8,246 nucleotides of DNA from assembly GCA_034434895.1 (NCBI GenBank), contig DAOTYI010000052.1, positions 1 through 8,246 of the forward strand, in the 5' to 3' direction. A program made the position numbers and the translations under genes. Below the pieces are notes generated by a model, which searched no databases, was not told the origin of the DNA, and saw only the letters and a list, made by a program, of their open reading frames with translations. This stretch comes from DAOTXL01 sp034434895. Lineage in GTDB: Bacteria > Chloroflexota > Anaerolineae > JAAYZQ01. This document shows, piece by piece, positions 5,505 through 8,246 of the stretch. The first letter of the stretch is position 1, and every line of letters begins with the position of its first letter.

Positions 5505-6819
5505 CTATCGCCCGCCGGCCTCCCGCCGCATCCACCACCGGCCAGGGAAAGAGCTGCCGGGTCCATTGCAGGGGGTCCACCGCCACCCCCCACACCCGCA
5601 TCTCCCAATGCAGGTGGGGTCCGGTAGAAAGCCCTGTGTCACCTACCTGGCCGATAACCTCGCCCCGGCCGACCACCTGCCCGGTCACCACCTCTATCTG
5701 CGACAGGTGCCAGAAAGCGGTAAACACCCCCCAGCCGTGGTCCAGGATGACCGCATTGCCCCGCACCTGCAACGGTTCGGCCAGAGCCACTGTGCCGGTC
5801 ATAGGCGCGAACACCGGCGTCCCCTCAGCGGCGCCATAGTCAATCCCACTGTGGTAGCTGCTCACCGGACCGCCGTTGTAGGAGCGCCGCTGCCCAAACG
5901 CCGCCGTGACGCGCAGCTCACCGGCCAGCGGATAACCAAAGGCGCCCTGCCACCGCCGCACACGGCTCACGCCGGCAAACACAGCCCGGACTCTGGCCCA
6001 TTCGGCCTGACTGATCTTGGGGTCCAGCAGGTTGCTGCGGCCCGGCGGGATGACGATATGATAGGTGGTGAAATTGCCCACCGTGACGGTCAGGGTCTCG
6101 TGCAGGGTCAGGCGGTCGCCGGTGTCGGCCTCGGTCGCCGTCAACACCAGGGGGTAGCCTCCCGGCGGCGTCAGAGCGTCTACCCCCAGCAGCGCCCAAT
6201 ACCGCTTCCCCTCTTCCACAAAGTGCAATTCCTGGCCCAGGAGAGAGCCGTTCAGCTCCAAAGCCCCCTGCCCACTCACCGTCAGGAGCAGGGTCTGGCC
6301 TTGGGCCACCGGCATGGGGCTGAGGCCGATCTGGGGGAAAGCAGGGGTGCCGGCCGTCGGGGCGATGGGCGGGGGGATGGTCAGCTCCTGGCCCGGCAGC
6401 AGCAATCCCAGCCGGTTCAGCCTGTTCGCCTCGCGCAATGTCCAGACGGTGGTGCCATAGCGGAAAGCCAGGGAGGGTAACGTTTCGCCGGGACGCACCG
6501 GGTGCAGCCGGCTGTCGGCGACCGGCGCCGGGGAAGGCACCAGTTCCGGTCGTGCGGTGGGGATGATCAGCTTCTGACCGACGCGGATCAGGCCTGGGTC
6601 GGCAAGGTTGTTGGCCGCGACAATGGCCTCGACCGTCGTGTCAAAACGCCGGGCAATGTCGTAGAGCGTATCGCCCGGTTGCACGACATAGACCGGTGGT
6701 CCGGGCGTCGGCGTCGGCTCCTGGGCGACGGCAGGGACAGCAATGACCAGCAGGAGCAGCAGCGCCAGGCAGAGAGGATATCGGGTATTAGAGAGAGGGT
6801 GTTGCCTCCTGGGTTGCAT
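5494..6819 (-). CDS. Secreted LysM-LysM-M23 peptidase (LytM-like)
   Basis: This 441-residue exported cell-wall enzyme has a signal peptide at 1-32 (hydrophobic LCLALLLLLVIAVPAVA, likely cleavage before QEP). Two LysM peptidoglycan-binding domains lie at 43-87 (VVQPGDTLYDIARRF) and 105-149 (VRPGETLPSLAFRYG), separated by a Pro/Ala linker. Residues 165-260 are a beta-rich region. The M23 domain is at about 300-425 with all key residues: H323 and D327 (HSGID), H371 (WHLSQ), H402 and H404 (GPHLHWEM), so it should be an active zinc endopeptidase acting on peptidoglycan cross-links, not a degenerate activator. ATG 6819 is the only upstream ATG, as an in-frame TGA lies two codons before it. No clear Shine-Dalgarno precedes it; a perfect AGGAGG lies inside the gene at 6810-6805, with no start codon suitably placed after it. 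It is coupled to the glycosyltransferase downstream. Confidence 0.93.
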   Translation of the reverse strand: MQPRRQHPLSNTRYPLCLALLLLLVIAVPAVAQEPTPTPGPPVYVVQPGDTLYDIARRFDTTVEAIVAANNLADPGLIRVGQKLIIPTARPELVPSPAPVADSRLHPVRPGETLPSLAFRYGTTVWTLREANRLNRLGLLLPGQELTIPPPIAPTAGTPAFPQIGLSPMPVAQGQTLLLTVSGQGALELNGSLLGQELHFVEEGKRYWALLGVDALTPPGGYPLVLTATEADTGDRLTLHETLTVTVGNFTTYHIVIPPGRSNLLDPKISQAEWARVRAVFAGVSRVRRWQGAFGYPLAGELRVTAAFGQRRSYNGGPVSSYHSGIDYGAAEGTPVFAPMTGTVALAEPLQVRGNAVILDHGWGVFTAFWHLSQIEVVTGQVVGRGEVIGQVGDTGLSTGPHLHWEMRVWGVAVDPLQWTRQLFPWPVVDAAGGRRAIDDE

Positions 6820-6850
6820 TTTTCATGACTTTGTGGTGAATTGTCAAACA

Positions 6851-6938
6851 GGTCTACCACGAAGGCACACAGGAAAGAAATGTCATGAAATTGACAGAAA
6901 TTATTTGTGTCCTTCGTGTCCTCAGTGGTTTTCAGACC
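6851..6938. repeat. Nested imperfect inverted repeat (MITE/REP-like)
   Basis: This 88-bp element fills the gap between the DUF192 stop (6943) and the M23 start. The outer arms are GGTCT (6851) and AGACC (6938); inside come ACCAC (6856-6860) and GTGGT (6925-6929), then partly matching GAAGG/CCTTC-type arms, and a central TGTCA-N6-TGACA hairpin (6881-6896). Its base composition is more AT-rich than the flanks. CCTTCGTGTCC-type arms of this kind are common in dispersed intergenic repeats of environmental bacteria, so it may be a multicopy element. It could also act as a weak terminator for the upstream operon. A single window cannot show copy number. Confidence 0.5.
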
Positions 6939-6942
6939 AGCT

Positions 6943-7338
6943 CTAAAGGAATTGCAGTTGGTCGCCGGGACTCACCCGTTCCAGCAGCGAGGGATGGCCC
7001 TCAATGTAATATTGGGCCGGGCGGCAGGGTGCGTAATAGGGCCGGAACGGGCGGGCCAGAGCTTTATCCACCACCCGTTTTTCGCTGTCCAGCCAGATGA
7101 CGGCGATGGGGAAAAAGACAAAGAGCATATGGATCGCCGTCTGGGCTATCCCTTCATGCCGCTCGACAAAGAGAAAAGCCCGGCCGTCGGCGATGGCCTG
7201 GTGGCGGCGGAACATCAGCCCCCGCCCCCGTTTCCAGAAGGTATCGCAGCGCACAACCTGTCGGGCTATGATCTGGCCGGTGGTCAGGTTGACGATCATG
7301 TTACCCTTTTTCCTTACCTGGAGATTGCTTTTGATCAT
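6943..7338 (-). CDS. DUF192 family protein
   Basis: This 131-residue protein of the DUF192 family is a small all-beta fold of unknown biochemical role. Family features seen: an N-terminal strand region (MIVNLTTGQIIARQVVRCDT), the FWKRGRGLMFR segment matching the family's R-x-x-GLM(F/Y)R motif, the long buried strand HMLFVFFPIAVIWLD, DSEKRVVDK, and a final half ending YYIEGHPSLLERVSPGDQLQF. The start at 7338 overlaps the upstream gene's stop (TGATG), a coupling arrangement. A second ATG at 7299 with AAGGG just upstream would remove 13 residues and begin where family members usually begin; both are plausible. Many DUF192 proteins are exported, but no signal peptide is visible here. An inverted repeat lies 4 nt past the stop. 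Confidence 0.9.
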   Translation of the reverse strand: MIKSNLQVRKKGNMIVNLTTGQIIARQVVRCDTFWKRGRGLMFRRHQAIADGRAFLFVERHEGIAQTAIHMLFVFFPIAVIWLDSEKRVVDKALARPFRPYYAPCRPAQYYIEGHPSLLERVSPGDQLQFL

Positions 7339-8246
7339 CAACTCTGAACCCCCAGGCAGGCCAGAATGGCCGGCGTTACGTCGATGATAGCCCTGGCCTG
7401 ATGGAACTGCCCGGCCGCCGGCCCGATAGCCAGCAACGGCACCGGGTTGGTGGTGTGCAATTTCGTCGTGGCATCCTCCAGATTGCCATGATCGCTGCTC
7501 AGCACCAGGGTTGTGTCGGGTGGCAGGTGGGCCAGCACACTGCCCAGAAACGCATCCAGCCGGGGCAGCACCCATTCCGCTTCAATGCGGCGGTGGCCGG
7601 CCAGATCGGGCAGGAAGGTCTCGTACAGCACCAGCTCATAGTCGGCCATCAGCCCGGCCAGCCGCGCCCCTGCTTCCTCAGGTGATACCAGGGGCAGATT
7701 GTAGCCCAGGTGAGCCGTAGCCACCTCATGGGTAATGTCCCATAGCACCGCCCGGCCCGCCAGCAGGTCGGCCAGGGTGGGGATGGGCGCAGCGGCGGCC
7801 AGTGCTGTCAGCGTGGAGGCACCCAGGCTGAGCCTGCCGTCGCGCACCGCCTGCCAGAAGCGCTCCGAGTGGGCGTTGGCAAAGAGCACCTGCACCCCGG
7901 CCTGGGCAGCCCGCTTCAACAGGCTGTGTTCGGCGATGATCGCCCGCAGCGCCCGGGTGGGATGGGCAGTCACATGTTCACCCACCAGAAACGGAGCATT
8001 GAGGCCGGTGAACAGCGCCGTCTGGCCGGTGGCGCTCTGGGGCAGGCCAGGCACTCCCAGGCAGGCGTCCAGGGCCATGCAGGCCAGGTCGGGGAGCGGC
8101 TCCTGCCCCACACAGTCAAGAACCAGCGGCCCGCCCAACCGTTCCCGCAGGCAGGGCATGGCCACCCGGCTCAAAGGGTTGTCCGGCCCCGACGGCGCCA
8201 GCCCCACCCCGTCGAGAAAGAGGAACAGGATCCGCCCCCGCTTCCC
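7338..8246 (-). CDS. Alkaline-phosphatase-superfamily metalloenzyme (iPGM/phosphopentomutase type), 5' end cut
   Basis: This is a cytoplasmic metal-dependent phosphotransferase/hydrolase of the superfamily that includes cofactor-independent phosphoglycerate mutase and phosphopentomutase. The frame is open to the right edge, so the true start lies outside; a GTG at 8207 is internal, because FLFLDGVG, the first metal-binding motif, lies upstream of it (visible residue 12 is the Asp). Other motifs in order, in visible numbering: QSATGQTALFTG at 70-81 (expected nucleophile region), ETFLPDLAGH with D214 and H218, SSDHGN with D252 and H253, and H264 in KLHTTNP. The set of metal ligands looks complete. 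At 302 visible residues it is shorter than full iPGM (about 500), so the natural substrate may differ. It is translationally coupled to DUF192. Substrate unknown. Confidence 0.9.
   Translation of the reverse strand, partial: GKRGRILFLFLDGVGLAPSGPDNPLSRVAMPCLRERLGGPLVLDCVGQEPLPDLACMALDACLGVPGLPQSATGQTALFTGLNAPFLVGEHVTAHPTRALRAIIAEHSLLKRAAQAGVQVLFANAHSERFWQAVRDGRLSLGASTLTALAAAAPIPTLADLLAGRAVLWDITHEVATAHLGYNLPLVSPEEAGARLAGLMADYELVLYETFLPDLAGHRRIEAEWVLPRLDAFLGSVLAHLPPDTTLVLSSDHGNLEDATTKLHTTNPVPLLAIGPAAGQFHQARAIIDVTPAILACLGVQS

Noticed and set aside
5566..6480. Plus-strand open frame of 304 codons opposite the M23 gene
   Set aside because: Shadow of a well-supported gene with intact catalytic motifs; the translation has no recognisable pattern.
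1..8246. CRISPR array, insertion sequence or integrase
   Set aside because: No regularly spaced direct repeats, transposase or recombinase motifs were found on either strand.

Overview
The window is GC-rich, and every protein gene I can support reads on the minus strand. Protein style suggests a Chloroflexota bacterium of the Anaerolineae/Caldilineae type: a GT-C glycosyltransferase with C-terminal beta domains, a LysM-M23 peptidase, an M50 protease fused to TPRs, and a small beta-rich protein. That assignment is inference from protein style, not from a marker gene. Sigma70-type promoters are unusually clear: four boxes of TTGnC(A/C/G)-N17/18-TATAAT or TAAAAT type can be read directly.

Layout in the direction of transcription (right to left). 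(1) 8246-6943: an alkaline-phosphatase-superfamily metalloenzyme, cut by the window edge, whose TGA overlaps the ATG of a DUF192 protein. (2) 6938-6851: a nested inverted repeat filling most of the gap. (3) 6819-3066: a secreted LysM/M23 peptidase overlapping by 11 nt the start of an 812-residue membrane glycosyltransferase; together they look like a cell-envelope pair. (4) 3039-1398: a strong promoter, a roughly 170-nt leader with three inverted repeats, a small beta-rich protein and an M50 intramembrane protease with TPRs, in a tight two-gene operon. (5) 1377-1146: a consensus promoter driving initiator tRNA-fMet and a second tRNA with a CAU anticodon. (6) 1082-713: a small antitoxin-like reading frame broken at a run of seven Cs. 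(7) 735-1: a consensus promoter, a leader ending in a Rho-independent terminator, and the N-terminus of an SNF2/RapA-type helicase that runs off the left edge.

The most interesting region is 532-735. A minus-strand transcript starting near 700 would meet a strand-specific terminator (566-532) about 27 nt before the helicase start codon. On the opposite strand, fully inside that leader, lies an independent small RNA unit: promoter 551-580, three hairpins, terminator ending at 678. This nested sense/antisense layout resembles countertranscript-driven attenuation as in pT181/pIP501-type plasmids, but here it precedes a helicase gene. The architecture is read from sequence; the mechanism is inference.
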